NCBI GenBank assembly: GCA_903843965.1
Contig: CAIMRY010000019.1
Location: 1 to 64,000, forward strand
Length of the DNA stretch: 64,000 bases
Direction of reading: 5' to 3'
Source of the DNA: an uncultured delta proteobacterium
Lineage (GTDB): Bacteria; Desulfobacterota; Desulfovibrionia; Desulfovibrionales; Desulfovibrionaceae
The first letter of the stretch is position 1, and the number at the start of each line of letters is the position of its first letter. The position numbers and the translations under genes were made by a program. The notes below the pieces were generated by a model. The model was not told the origin of the DNA. It was given only the letters and a program-made list of their open reading frames with translations, and did no database searches. Shown piece by piece: positions 35,122-43,481 of the stretch.

Positions 35122-35691
35122 CTACTGCCGACCTTCCGCACGCCCCTTCATACGCCCATCCAGGCGGCCCTCCAGGCGCGCAATCTCTGCCAGGGCCTGC
35201 TCCACCAGGGCCTCCAGGGGCTGGTCCGCGCGCAGCACCACCCGCGCACAGGCCAGGTACAGCGCCTCGCGCTCGTCCAGCACCTGGCGCACCTCGGCCA
35301 CCATGTCCGCGCCGGTGAGCGAGGGCCGCTGGGCGTGCCCCGGCGCACGCTCCAGCCGCGCGGCCAGCACCTCGGCCGGGGCCTTGAGGTAGAGCGCGCG
35401 GCCCCGCGCCAAAAGCTCGCGGTTCTCGTCCCGCAGCACAATGCCGCCGCCGCAGGACACCACCTGGCCGGTGAACACCGCCACCTCGGAAAAGGCCAGA
35501 ATCTCCTCCTCGCGGAAGGCCTCCCAGCCGCCAGCGGCCACGATTTCGGCCACGGTCCTGCCCGTGCGCAGCCGGATGCGCTGGTCCGTGTCCGCAAAGG
35601 GCCGCTTGAGCCGCGCCGCGAGCTTGCGGCCCAGGGTGGTCTTGCCGCTGCCCCTCGCGCCGATGAGATAGATGTTCGCCTCGCCCGACAT
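35122..35691 (-). CDS. aroK: Shikimate kinase
   Basis: Phosphorylates shikimate at the 3-hydroxyl with ATP. NIYLIGARGSGKTTLGRKLA is the Walker A, FADTDQRIRLRTG holds the shikimate-binding aspartates, FREEEILAFSEVA and VVSCGGGIV follow as in AroK/AroL. The protein is 189 residues with a charged C-terminal extension of about 15 residues. AGGAAAGG precedes the ATG. It is transcribed in the same direction as the cluster ending in aroC but is separated by 155 bases. Confidence 0.93.
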   Translation of the reverse strand: MSGEANIYLIGARGSGKTTLGRKLAARLKRPFADTDQRIRLRTGRTVAEIVAAGGWEAFREEEILAFSEVAVFTGQVVSCGGGIVLRDENRELLARGRALYLKAPAEVLAARLERAPGHAQRPSLTGADMVAEVRQVLDEREALYLACARVVLRADQPLEALVEQALAEIARLEGRLDGRMKGRAEGRQ

Positions 35692-35865
35692 GCCTTTCCT
35701 CCTGGCTGATTCGCTGGCGCGACCCTACGGCAATTCCCGCCGGGATTCAAACGCAAGCGGGGCCGCCGCCGGGGCCACAGGCCGTGCTTGCATCCGCAGC
35801 GGTTCCTGCCTACAGTCATCGCCCGCGACGCACGCGCGCCCACTTTGACAACACAAGGACCGCCA

Positions 35866-36879
35866 ATGAAAACCGCCATCTTCGGCTTTTCCGGCTCGGG
35901 AAAGACCGACATGTTCGCCGCCCTTGCGGGCGAAAAGGCCGCGACCGCCGGAAACCGCGCCATGGTCAAGGTGCCGGAGCCGCGTCTGGAACCGCTGGTC
36001 AAGCTGTTCAACCCCAAAAAGGTCACCCTGAGCGAGATTGAGTACCTCGACGTGCCCGGCGGCGGCGGCAAGGGCGTTGGCCTCGGCGAAAAGGTGCTGA
36101 ACGACATCCGCCCGTACGACTGCCTGCTCTGCGTGCTCGACGCCTATTCCGGCCTGGCCGACCCCAAACAGCAGTATGGCGCGGTGGAGGCCGACCTCCT
36201 GGTCGGCGACCTGGCGGTCATCGAAAAGCGCCAGGAGCGCATGCAGAGCGACAAGAAGAAGAACAAGGACCTGGTGGACACCAAGGAGGAGGAATGCCTG
36301 GCCAAGGCCCGCGCCCTGCTGGACGACGAGAAGCCCCTGCGCGTGGACCCGGCCCTGTGCAACGAGCCCTGCATGCGCGGCTACCGCTTCCTCACGGCCA
36401 AGCCCATCCTCTACACCTGGAACATCGCCGAAAAGGACATGGGCGCATACGCCCTGCCAGCGGACGGCCTGAGCCAGATGCACATGGCCGTGAGCGCCCG
36501 GCTGGAGCGCGAGCTGGCCGCCATCGAGGACCCTGAGGACCGGGCCATGTTTCTGTCCGACCTGGGCTTGACCGAGAGCGCGCTGTCCATGGTCATCTCC
36601 CGCACCTACAAGCTCCTCGGCCTCATGAGCTTCCTCACCGCCGGGCCACCGGAGGTGCGCTCCTGGCCGGTGCGCGTGGGCGCAACCGCGCCCGAGGCCG
36701 CAGGCGTCATCCACACGGACTTCCAGAAGGGCTTCATCCGCGCCGAGGTCATCGGCTACGCCGACTTCCTCAAGTCCGGCGACTTCAAGAAAGCCAAGGA
36801 GCTGGGTCTTGCCAGACTTGAAGGTAAAGATTATCATGTGCAGGACGGTGACATCATCGAGTTCCGTTTCAACGTCTAG
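35866..36879 (+). CDS. YchF/Obg-like GTPase with C-terminal TGS domain
   Basis: This encodes 337 residues. The P-loop is FGFSGSGKTDMF and switch II is EYLDVPGGGGKG. A helical insert follows (about 105-150, highly charged). The C-terminal 85 residues (SFLTAGPPEVRSWPVRVGAT, TDFQKGFIRAEVIGYADF, VQDGDIIEFRFNV) form the TGS domain typical of YchF. It is divergent enough from housekeeping YchF, with a serine-rich P-loop and a 'TAKP' segment in the specificity position, to be a lineage paralogue. It probably acts on ribosomes or stress; this is not shown. Confidence 0.8.
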   Translation: MKTAIFGFSGSGKTDMFAALAGEKAATAGNRAMVKVPEPRLEPLVKLFNPKKVTLSEIEYLDVPGGGGKGVGLGEKVLNDIRPYDCLLCVLDAYSGLADPKQQYGAVEADLLVGDLAVIEKRQERMQSDKKKNKDLVDTKEEECLAKARALLDDEKPLRVDPALCNEPCMRGYRFLTAKPILYTWNIAEKDMGAYALPADGLSQMHMAVSARLERELAAIEDPEDRAMFLSDLGLTESALSMVISRTYKLLGLMSFLTAGPPEVRSWPVRVGATAPEAAGVIHTDFQKGFIRAEVIGYADFLKSGDFKKAKELGLARLEGKDYHVQDGDIIEFRFNV

Positions 36880-36948
36880 ACGCCTCCGGCCGCGCCGCCC
36901 CGGAGTTGTCGAACCGCCAACAGGCGCAAGACCTCCAGAGGCCCGGCC

Positions 36949-37248
36949 ATGCCCCAGCCCGCTCCACATCAGACCGCCACGCGACAGGCCCATGCTGAAC
37001 AGGCCCCTACCGAACAGGCCCCTGCCGATCAGGCCGCCCAGCTCCACGAGGTGCTCGTGGACCGCTCGGAATGCAACGCCTGCTCCGGCTGTTGCGACAT
37101 CTGCCCGGACATCTTCGAGTGGGACGAGGACATGGGACGGCCCAGCCTGAAGCGCCAGTTCGCCACCCACGACGAGGTGCGCGAGGCCATCAGCCTGTGC
37201 CCGCGCCGCTGCATCACCGCCGAGGGCTGGGAAGAGGAATTTTATTAG
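36949..37248 (+). CDS. 4Fe-4S ferredoxin
   Basis: This encodes 99 residues. CNACSGCCDICPDIFEWDED and LCPRRCI give the single-cluster Desulfovibrio ferredoxin pattern (CxxCxxC...C) with an extra CxC-like pair that could allow cluster conversion. The first 35 residues are a Gln/Ala/Thr-rich extension with near repeats (AEQAPTEQAPADQAA). An internal start is not obvious, so the extension may be real. It is a low-potential electron carrier for enzymes such as the truncated complex I in this window. Confidence 0.88.
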   Translation: MPQPAPHQTATRQAHAEQAPTEQAPADQAAQLHEVLVDRSECNACSGCCDICPDIFEWDEDMGRPSLKRQFATHDEVREAISLCPRRCITAEGWEEEFY

Positions 37249-37469
37249 CGCCGCATCTGGGGAAATGATTACCCTCCTGCCTTGCTCACGCATCCCGAGG
37301 TTCTTGGCCGTGTTCTTTTCAAGCGGGCGCACCGGCTCGAAATGGCTATCAGAACTGGCCTGACGTTTTTTGGCGGTTGCCACGGGCCGCGCCCCCAGAC
37401 GGCTCCAGAGGAGGCGGGCAGGCGCTCACGCCTTGACCTGGGGAGCGCACCGGCATACGCGCTCAGACC

Positions 37470-38678
37470 ATGAGCCCGCAACGCACGCCCCTGTTCACCT
37501 TCCGCTTCAGCGCGTTGTGCCTGCTGATGCTGCTGGCCTACTGCAACATCTCCATCTTCTACAGCCTGTACACCTACCTGGAGGGCCTGGGCATCGCCCA
37601 GCAGTGGTGCGGGCCCATCATCAGCTCCTCGTCCCTGGCCACCATCTTCAGCTTCCTGTTCGTCACCCCCCGGCTGACCGAGCGCACGGCCCCCAAAGCC
37701 GTGTTCGCGGGCATCGTCCTGCTCATCGCCTGCGGCCTGGCCTACCTGCTCCTGCGCGACACCCTTGGCCTGCTGCTGCTGCGCCTGGTCAACGGCGCGG
37801 GCATCGCCCTGCTCACCGCCGCAGCCATGACACTGCTGGTGGGCGAGATTCCGCCCGAGCGCAGCGGCCAGGCCTTCGGCTTCTATTCCGTGGCCATGCT
37901 CCTGCCCTATTCCATCGTGCCCGCCGTGTTCGACCACCTGGGCGGCCTTTTGCCCAACGCGGCATACGGCTACGCCCTGATGTCCCTGGCCCTGGCGCCA
38001 GCCGCCCTGGTCAACCTGGCCCTGCTGCGCCACCGCAAGGCGCAGGACGCCGCCAGACACCGCCGCGCCGAGGCCAGCCCAGCCAGAGGCGTGGGCTTCG
38101 CGGCCATGCTGGAGAGCGTGCGCACGCCGTCCATTGGCCTGCTGCTTCTGCTCAACTCGGTCTATTATCTCAATTTTTCCGCGCTGTTCTTTTTGTCCAA
38201 AAGCCTCTTCGCCGACCGGGGCCTGGGCGGCGTGGGCCTGTTCTTCAGCATCCAGACCGGCCTGATGCTGGCCACCCGGCTGGCCGCCACGCGCCTGTTC
38301 GACGAGGTCAGCAAGCCGCTGCTCATCCTGTGGTGCTACGCCTTGACGGCCCTGGGCTTCGCCATGCTCTGGACCACCCACGGCCAGGCCATGGTCGTGG
38401 CCACGGCGCTGGTGCTCGGCCTGGGCATGGGCGTGGGCCCGCCCTCGCTCAATGCGCTGATGTTCAGCCTCTCCGGCCCGCAGATGAAGGCCGTGAACTC
38501 CAACCTCATGGTCATGGCCTTGCAGGGCGGCAGCTTCCTGGGACCCATCCTGGGCGGCATGGCCGTGGGGCTGCTCGGCTATCCCGGCTTTCTGGCCGTG
38601 GGCCTGGCGGCCAACTGCGGGGGCATGTGGCTGAGCCTGCTGTTCCAGCGCCGGGGCTGGACCGGGCAGGCCGCCTAG
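37470..38678 (+). CDS. MFS permease
   Basis: This encodes 402 residues with twelve predicted membrane helices in two groups of six, split by a short basic loop at about residue 190 (RHRKAQDAARHRRAEASP). RLTERTAPKAVF is a loose form of the MFS loop 2-3 motif. The substrate cannot be told; an exporter is most likely from overall composition. No good ribosome-binding site is visible at the ATG, and the 220 bases before it contain nothing I can name. Confidence 0.85.
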   Translation: MSPQRTPLFTFRFSALCLLMLLAYCNISIFYSLYTYLEGLGIAQQWCGPIISSSSLATIFSFLFVTPRLTERTAPKAVFAGIVLLIACGLAYLLLRDTLGLLLLRLVNGAGIALLTAAAMTLLVGEIPPERSGQAFGFYSVAMLLPYSIVPAVFDHLGGLLPNAAYGYALMSLALAPAALVNLALLRHRKAQDAARHRRAEASPARGVGFAAMLESVRTPSIGLLLLLNSVYYLNFSALFFLSKSLFADRGLGGVGLFFSIQTGLMLATRLAATRLFDEVSKPLLILWCYALTALGFAMLWTTHGQAMVVATALVLGLGMGVGPPSLNALMFSLSGPQMKAVNSNLMVMALQGGSFLGPILGGMAVGLLGYPGFLAVGLAANCGGMWLSLLFQRRGWTGQAA

Positions 38679-39068
38679 GGTCTGTCTCTAAATGCGTCGT
38701 TTGCCTCCTGAACGCCGAAAGAACGTGAGCGCGGGCCGATTTTTCCCAGTCCACGCGGCAGGAGCGCACTGCCTGGCCCCAAGCCAAACCTGCCGCCCGC
38801 CAACGGGCACAATCCATCGTTTGGATACCGACCCTGGTTCCGCGCCCTTGATGCGGATTGCATCCATACCGGCACATGAATCCCGCGCCTGGCCCCTGAG
38901 CAAGGGCGCGCGTTGCTGGCTGCCGGATGGACTCAGGATCATCGCGCGGGCGAAGGCGCTGGCCTGGCGTTCCTGCCCGGCGGCGCGCTGCGCGAAGTGT
39001 CGGGACGAAAACTCAACTGGCGCGGCCACCTGCCGCGAGGCCGCACCGCGAACAGCCCCGCGGGCGGG
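38679..39068. other. Intergenic region without a supported gene
   Basis: About 390 bases between convergent genes. Open frames exist on both strands but none has a ribosome-binding site or recognisable protein sequence, and codon bias does not match. It may hold decayed DNA; no clear repeat ends are seen. Confidence 0.5.
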
Positions 39069-41003
39069 CTACAGGCAGCCGGTGACGATCTGCTTGTTCC
39101 GCGCGTCCCACGAGAACACGCAGCGGCAGAGCGGCCGCTCCACGTACAGGGCGCGCCCGCCCATCTTGATGGCCACGCCCTGGTAGGCCGTGCCCCGGAC
39201 CACGATGCGCGCCGAGGCCACGCGCTCCAGGTGCTCCTGGGCCAGCTCGGCCAGGGTGCGCTGGATCTCTTTCAGCCGGTCCTCCAGGCTGCCGCGCCGG
39301 GCCAGCAGGTCCTCGGCCTCGGCGCGCAGCTCCGCGCCAAGCCTGGACAGGGCCACGGCCCCGTCGCCCTCGCCCACCAGGAACAGGCCGCGCTGCCGGA
39401 GTTCCTTGAGCGTGCGCAGTTCTTTGACGAGATCCGCAATCTCCGGGGTCTCGTGGTTTAGGGCCAGGGTCGTGACCATGCCGCGCTCGCTCCCGGCGTC
39501 AAAGATCTCCACGCCCTTGGCGCTGACCACGGTGCCGCCCATGATGCGGCCCTTGGCGTCGGTGACGCGCAGAAACCCACCGCAGCTCACGCGGGAGCCC
39601 TTGCTGCTCTTGCTGCCGACCATGGACAGGGCCACGGTGACATCGCCGCCCGCCTCGATCATGGCGTTGTGGGTGAAGGCCGCGCTGACGCCGCCCCCGG
39701 CCTGCACAAAGGCCGTCTCGTCGCCGGACATGAAGATCCCGCCGCGCACCATGACGTCGCCCCCGGCAATGATCCGGGCGCTCTCCACCATGCCCTGCAC
39801 AAGGATCTGCCCAGGCGCCTGGACCGTGAAGCCCGTGCGCACCGTGCCGCCCACACGCACCGAGCCCTGGGTCAGCTCGATGTTCCCGGTGCCGTAGTCC
39901 ACATCGCCAGGGATGTTCAACAACTCCGAGATGTTGAGGCTGTTGTTCGCGGTCAGCAGCACGCCCGCGATCCTGGCCCGGAACAGCTCGCCGTTGTCCA
40001 GGGTCTCCACGTTCCCGCCCACGGACAGGCGCAGGGGCGCACCAACGCGCGCCGGAACCACTGCGCCGGTCACGTCCCGGCCAGGCGAGCCCTTGGTCGG
40101 TTTGTGCAGCCGGGCGATGTCCTGGCCCTGCTCCGCCACGTGGAACAGCCCCCGGCGGTGGTAGTCCAGCCGCGCGTTGTCGTCCTGCGGGCGCTCGTCC
40201 GCCTTCTCCGCGCACAAGAGCTCCAGGCGGCCGTTCTGTCCGTTGACCGGGGCCTGGCCCTGGGCCACCAGCACGTCCTGCACCGGTTTCCGGGTCGCCA
40301 GGGCCTGGGCCAGCCCGGCGGCGATGGCCTCTGTCTGGAGGCCGAAGCGCACCCCCTGGCCGTCGAGCAGCCGCACCAGGCCCTCAGCCGTGCTCAGCGC
40401 GCCCTGGGCGTCCTTTGGATAGAACGTGGCCGTGGCCTGCATCCTGTCCCCGGAGAGGCGCACCTGGGGCAGAATTTCGATGTGCTGCTCGGTGACGCGC
40501 ACCAGCCCAGGAACCTGGGCAATGAGCACCCCGCCGCTTCCCAGGTGGATGCCCCCGGCCACGGCTATGTGGCGCGGGCTGCGCTGGTCGGCCGGGGGCA
40601 CGGGGTTCCCTGCGATGTCGCGGCCCGGCTGCGCGGGCACGGCCGGGTGCAGCCTGCCCAGCTCCTGGCCGGGCGGCACCGGAAGCTCCGGCGCGCAGGT
40701 CAGCTCGATCCAGGCGTCCTGGGCCAGTTGCGGCCGTACGCCGCGCGCGAGCACGATGCGGCTGACATCCAGGCCTGCGAACAGCTGCCGCACCACCTCC
40801 GCCGCGTTCTGCTCGTCCATGCGCGCGGTGATGCCCGCCGCAGCCAGGGCCGAGCGCAGCAGCTCCACGCTTAAGGGGCGGCCCGCGCCCGTGGCCGGGG
40901 CATAGCGGCTCACGTTGACCAGCATGTGGTCCGGCGAGACGCCGAAGCGCAGTGCGGCGTCCGCGTCTGGCCCGGCGCTGCCGCCGCCGTTGCCCGTGCT
41001 CAT
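39069..41003 (-). CDS. FapA/DUF342 polymer-forming protein
   Basis: This encodes 644 residues. The N-terminal region contains a DUF342-type duplication; the middle (about 330-510) is a right-handed beta-helix of short repeats (IRAR-, GNIELTQGSVRVGGTVRTGF, QILVQGMVESARIIAGGDVM, VRGGIFMSGDETAFVQAGGG); then comes a helical coiled-coil part (about 545-600) and a strand-rich end. Proteins of this kind are named flagellar assembly protein A, though no flagellar genes are near. GGAGG precedes the ATG, which overlaps the stop of the HsdR-N-like gene (ATGA). Confidence 0.85.
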   Translation of the reverse strand: MSTGNGGGSAGPDADAALRFGVSPDHMLVNVSRYAPATGAGRPLSVELLRSALAAAGITARMDEQNAAEVVRQLFAGLDVSRIVLARGVRPQLAQDAWIELTCAPELPVPPGQELGRLHPAVPAQPGRDIAGNPVPPADQRSPRHIAVAGGIHLGSGGVLIAQVPGLVRVTEQHIEILPQVRLSGDRMQATATFYPKDAQGALSTAEGLVRLLDGQGVRFGLQTEAIAAGLAQALATRKPVQDVLVAQGQAPVNGQNGRLELLCAEKADERPQDDNARLDYHRRGLFHVAEQGQDIARLHKPTKGSPGRDVTGAVVPARVGAPLRLSVGGNVETLDNGELFRARIAGVLLTANNSLNISELLNIPGDVDYGTGNIELTQGSVRVGGTVRTGFTVQAPGQILVQGMVESARIIAGGDVMVRGGIFMSGDETAFVQAGGGVSAAFTHNAMIEAGGDVTVALSMVGSKSSKGSRVSCGGFLRVTDAKGRIMGGTVVSAKGVEIFDAGSERGMVTTLALNHETPEIADLVKELRTLKELRQRGLFLVGEGDGAVALSRLGAELRAEAEDLLARRGSLEDRLKEIQRTLAELAQEHLERVASARIVVRGTAYQGVAIKMGGRALYVERPLCRCVFSWDARNKQIVTGCL

Positions 41004-41620
41004 GTGCCTCCGCTCTTGGGCGGGATGCGGCAGGACTCGCTGCAGCAGGTGCCGTACAGAAAGCCGTTGTAGGCGTGCAGGATGCGCTCCTCCTTGCGGC
41101 GGCGCTCGTCCGACAGGGGCGCGCGGCCGGTGGCTGCGTCGCTGGCCTTTACCCGGACGCGCAGCTCGTCCCAGGTGGGGATGGCGCGCACGCCGGTGGC
41201 CCCGCCAGGGGTGTGCGCCAACGGGTCGCCAGTGGCCGTGTCGAGCACGCTGGCGCCGATGGAGTCCGTGGCGATGGCCACGGGCACCGGCCCGCCCGGA
41301 AACAGCCGGGCGCAGCTCACGGTCTCGCGCTCGAAGCTGCCGGTATCACCGGCGCAGAAGACCACCAGCATCAGCGGGCGGCCGGCCTCACCCGACGCCT
41401 CAGACACCTCGTAGGCCACCAGGTCGATGTGCCGCCCAGTTTCCTGCCCGTCGATCAGGAAGATGAGCGGCACCTTGGCCTTGAGGCTCGTTTTGGGAAA
41501 ACCCTTGTCCTCCACCAGGAATTTCGCCAGGGCCTGCCGGAACTCCTCGTAGGTGGTCTCCTCGATCCGCTCACCGCTCAGGTAATCCGTGAGCATTCCG
41601 CCCAGGCTGACTTCGTGCAT
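41000..41620 (-). CDS. HsdR-N-like nuclease-fold protein
   Basis: This encodes 206 residues. YEEFRQALAKFLVEDKGFPK, then GRHIDLVAYEVSE and RPLMLVVFCAGD, resemble the N-terminal PD-(D/E)xK domain of type I restriction subunits (HSDR_N), with the aspartate in place but a cysteine where the family's E-x-K is expected, so activity is doubtful. The C-terminus has a cysteine group (GTCCSESC). The ATG has GGGAGG ahead. It overlaps fapA and is likely a housekeeping gene in this lineage rather than restriction. Confidence 0.75.
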   Translation of the reverse strand: MHEVSLGGMLTDYLSGERIEETTYEEFRQALAKFLVEDKGFPKTSLKAKVPLIFLIDGQETGRHIDLVAYEVSEASGEAGRPLMLVVFCAGDTGSFERETVSCARLFPGGPVPVAIATDSIGASVLDTATGDPLAHTPGGATGVRAIPTWDELRVRVKASDAATGRAPLSDERRRKEERILHAYNGFLYGTCCSESCRIPPKSGGT

Positions 41621-41685
41621 GGAGCCTCCCTTGGCTTGATCAGTTAGACAATATAAACTATCACGCATATCAGGAAATACACGTT

Positions 41686-41981
41686 ATGCTTATTCTCACC
41701 TGCCCTCATTGCGGTGCAGCGGCGAAAGTGGGCTGCACGGCCTGCCGCAGGTGCCACGTTGAAATCGTCTACGGCGCAGCCTTGCCGGGATTCTCTGGCC
41801 AGCCCTGACCGGCGGCGTGCTGGCCGCCTTGGCCTATTTTCAGGCCGCAACCTACTTCTCCACGCCTTCCCTTGTTGAATACATACTGCATGTGTTCTTC
41901 GTCGTCACTGCCTTCCTGGTCTGTCTTTCGTACGCCATGCACCGCAACACGATCCGCTTCGCCAAGCGCCGCAAAAAGTAA
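41686..41981 (+). pseudogene. Zinc-ribbon membrane protein with a frameshift
   Basis: From ATG at 41686 the frame reads LTCPHCGAAAKVGCTACRRCHVEIVYG, a CxxC...CxxCxxC zinc ribbon, and stops at about 41808. Moving to the -1 frame near 41775 gives RSLAGILWPALTGGVLAALA and a second hydrophobic segment (YILHVFFVVTAFLVCLSYAM) ending in basic residues and TAA at 41981. The two halves together make a normal small zinc-ribbon membrane protein, so a frameshift (mutation, sequencing error or programmed) is likely. Confidence 0.65.
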
Positions 41982-42002
41982 GGGCCCGCAAAGCAGGCCC
42001 TT
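41980..42002. terminator. Hairpin at the end of the nuo operon and of the zinc-ribbon gene
   Basis: AAGGGCC (41980-41986) pairs with GGCCCTT (41996-42002) around a nine-base loop. It overlaps the TAA of the rightward gene and lies 30 bases past nuoN, so it may serve both strands. Confidence 0.65.
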
Positions 42003-42032
42003 GTTGATGAAGCGGGGTGGAGCCGACTGGAC

Positions 42033-43478
42033 TTAGGGCAGAAGCTGCTTGCCCGCCATGATGGCGAAGTCGAACACGTGGCCGGGCACCAGGCCGAGCA
42101 CCAGGACCACCGCCGCCAGGATGCTGGCTCCGGCGACGCTGAAGGCGCTGTTGTCGGGCGTGGGCACGTTTTCGCCCGCCTCGTGGGTGTAGGCGTGGCG
42201 CACCAGGCCCAGGTAGTAGTAGATGGCGATTGCGCTGTTCAGCACCAGGGTGATGACCAGCCAGTTGTAGCCGTGGTCCCAGGCCGAGGTGATGAGGAAG
42301 AACTTGCCCATGAAGCCGATGGTCGGCGGCAGGCCCACCAGGGCGAAGGCGCCCACGCCCAGGGCAAAGGCCAAAGCCGGGGCGCGCTTGTACAGGCCGT
42401 TCAAGTCGTCGAGCTGGAGGTTGCGGCCGTCGGACGCGACGCGGCTTATGACCCAGAAGCAGAGCAGGTTCATGACCAGGTAGGCCAGGGCGTAGAACAC
42501 TGCGGCAGACAGGCCCATGGCCGTGCCCGAGACCAGGCCGACCATGATGTAGCCCGCGTGGGCCACGGAGGAGAAGCCGAGCAGGCGCTTCAGGTCCTTT
42601 TGGGCCAGGGCGCAGAGGTTGCCGTAGGTCATGGAGCAGGCGCCCAGGATGGCCAGCAGCGTGGTGATCTCCAGCCCGGGCTTGAGCAGCACGGCCAGGC
42701 GCACCAGGACAACCACAGCGCCCAGCTTGGGCAGTGTGGCCACGAAGCCTGCGGTCTCGTTGCTCGCGCCCTGATAGACATCCGGACACCAGAAGTGGAA
42801 GGGGAACAGCGCCAGCTTGTAGAACATGCCGCCGAGGAACAGCGACAGGCCGACCACGGCCATGGGCGCGCCGTCAAAGGTCCAGGTGCGCAGGGCCAGC
42901 TGGGAGATGTAGCTGGTGTGCTGGCTGGCCAGGATGTAGGAGAAGCCATACAGCGCCAGGGCCGTGGCCACGGCGCCGAAGAGGATGTACTTGATGCCCG
43001 CCTCGGCCGCGCCCTTATCGCCCACGCCGTTGGTCGTGCGCAGGGGGATGACCGCGTACAAGCTGTAGGAGGAGATCTCCAGGGCCAGGTAGATGGTGAT
43101 GAGCTCCACAGCCGAGGACAGGATCATCAGGCCCCAGGCCGAGAGGGCAAGGAACATGAAGTAGTCCGGGCGCTTGCGCTCCTCAAGGGAGGGCTGGCGC
43201 GAGGCGTTGAGCACGGTCACGTAGAAGCCGCTGGCAATGGCCAGCTTCATGAACTGCGAGAGCGCGTCAAGCTTGTAGGCGCCGCCGAAGATGAGCCCTT
43301 CGGCCCCCCAGGACACGATGGCCACGAAGATGCCGAAGCCGGCAAAGAACGGAAGCCAGCGCTCCGCAGGGGGGGTGTCCGAACCGTCGCCCAGGCTCTG
43401 GAAAAACAGGGCGATGATCAGCAACAGTTGATATAATTCCGGGACAATCTGGATGGGATTGAACTCCACGGCCGCCAC
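42033..43478 (-). CDS. nuoN: NADH-quinone oxidoreductase subunit N
   Basis: One of the antiporter-like proton-pumping subunits of complex I. The 481 residues have about 14 hydrophobic helices, with ELITIYLALEISSYSLYAV (helix 5 glutamate), KLALFPFHFWCPDVYQGASN and GLPPTIGFMGKFFL as family signatures. It is the last gene of the operon, three bases after nuoM. Confidence 0.95.
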   Translation of the reverse strand: MAAVEFNPIQIVPELYQLLLIIALFFQSLGDGSDTPPAERWLPFFAGFGIFVAIVSWGAEGLIFGGAYKLDALSQFMKLAIASGFYVTVLNASRQPSLEERKRPDYFMFLALSAWGLMILSSAVELITIYLALEISSYSLYAVIPLRTTNGVGDKGAAEAGIKYILFGAVATALALYGFSYILASQHTSYISQLALRTWTFDGAPMAVVGLSLFLGGMFYKLALFPFHFWCPDVYQGASNETAGFVATLPKLGAVVVLVRLAVLLKPGLEITTLLAILGACSMTYGNLCALAQKDLKRLLGFSSVAHAGYIMVGLVSGTAMGLSAAVFYALAYLVMNLLCFWVISRVASDGRNLQLDDLNGLYKRAPALAFALGVGAFALVGLPPTIGFMGKFFLITSAWDHGYNWLVITLVLNSAIAIYYYLGLVRHAYTHEAGENVPTPDNSAFSVAGASILAAVVLVLGLVPGHVFDFAIMAGKQLLP

Positions 43479-43481
43479 TCC

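Noticed and set aside
35725-37383. A 552-codon minus-strand open frame
   Set aside because: It is the antisense of the YchF-like GTPase and ferredoxin genes, kept open by high GC content.
41000-41620. HsdR-N-like protein as part of a type I restriction system
   Set aside because: No hsdM or hsdS is nearby and the catalytic pattern is incomplete; the gene is coupled to fapA instead.
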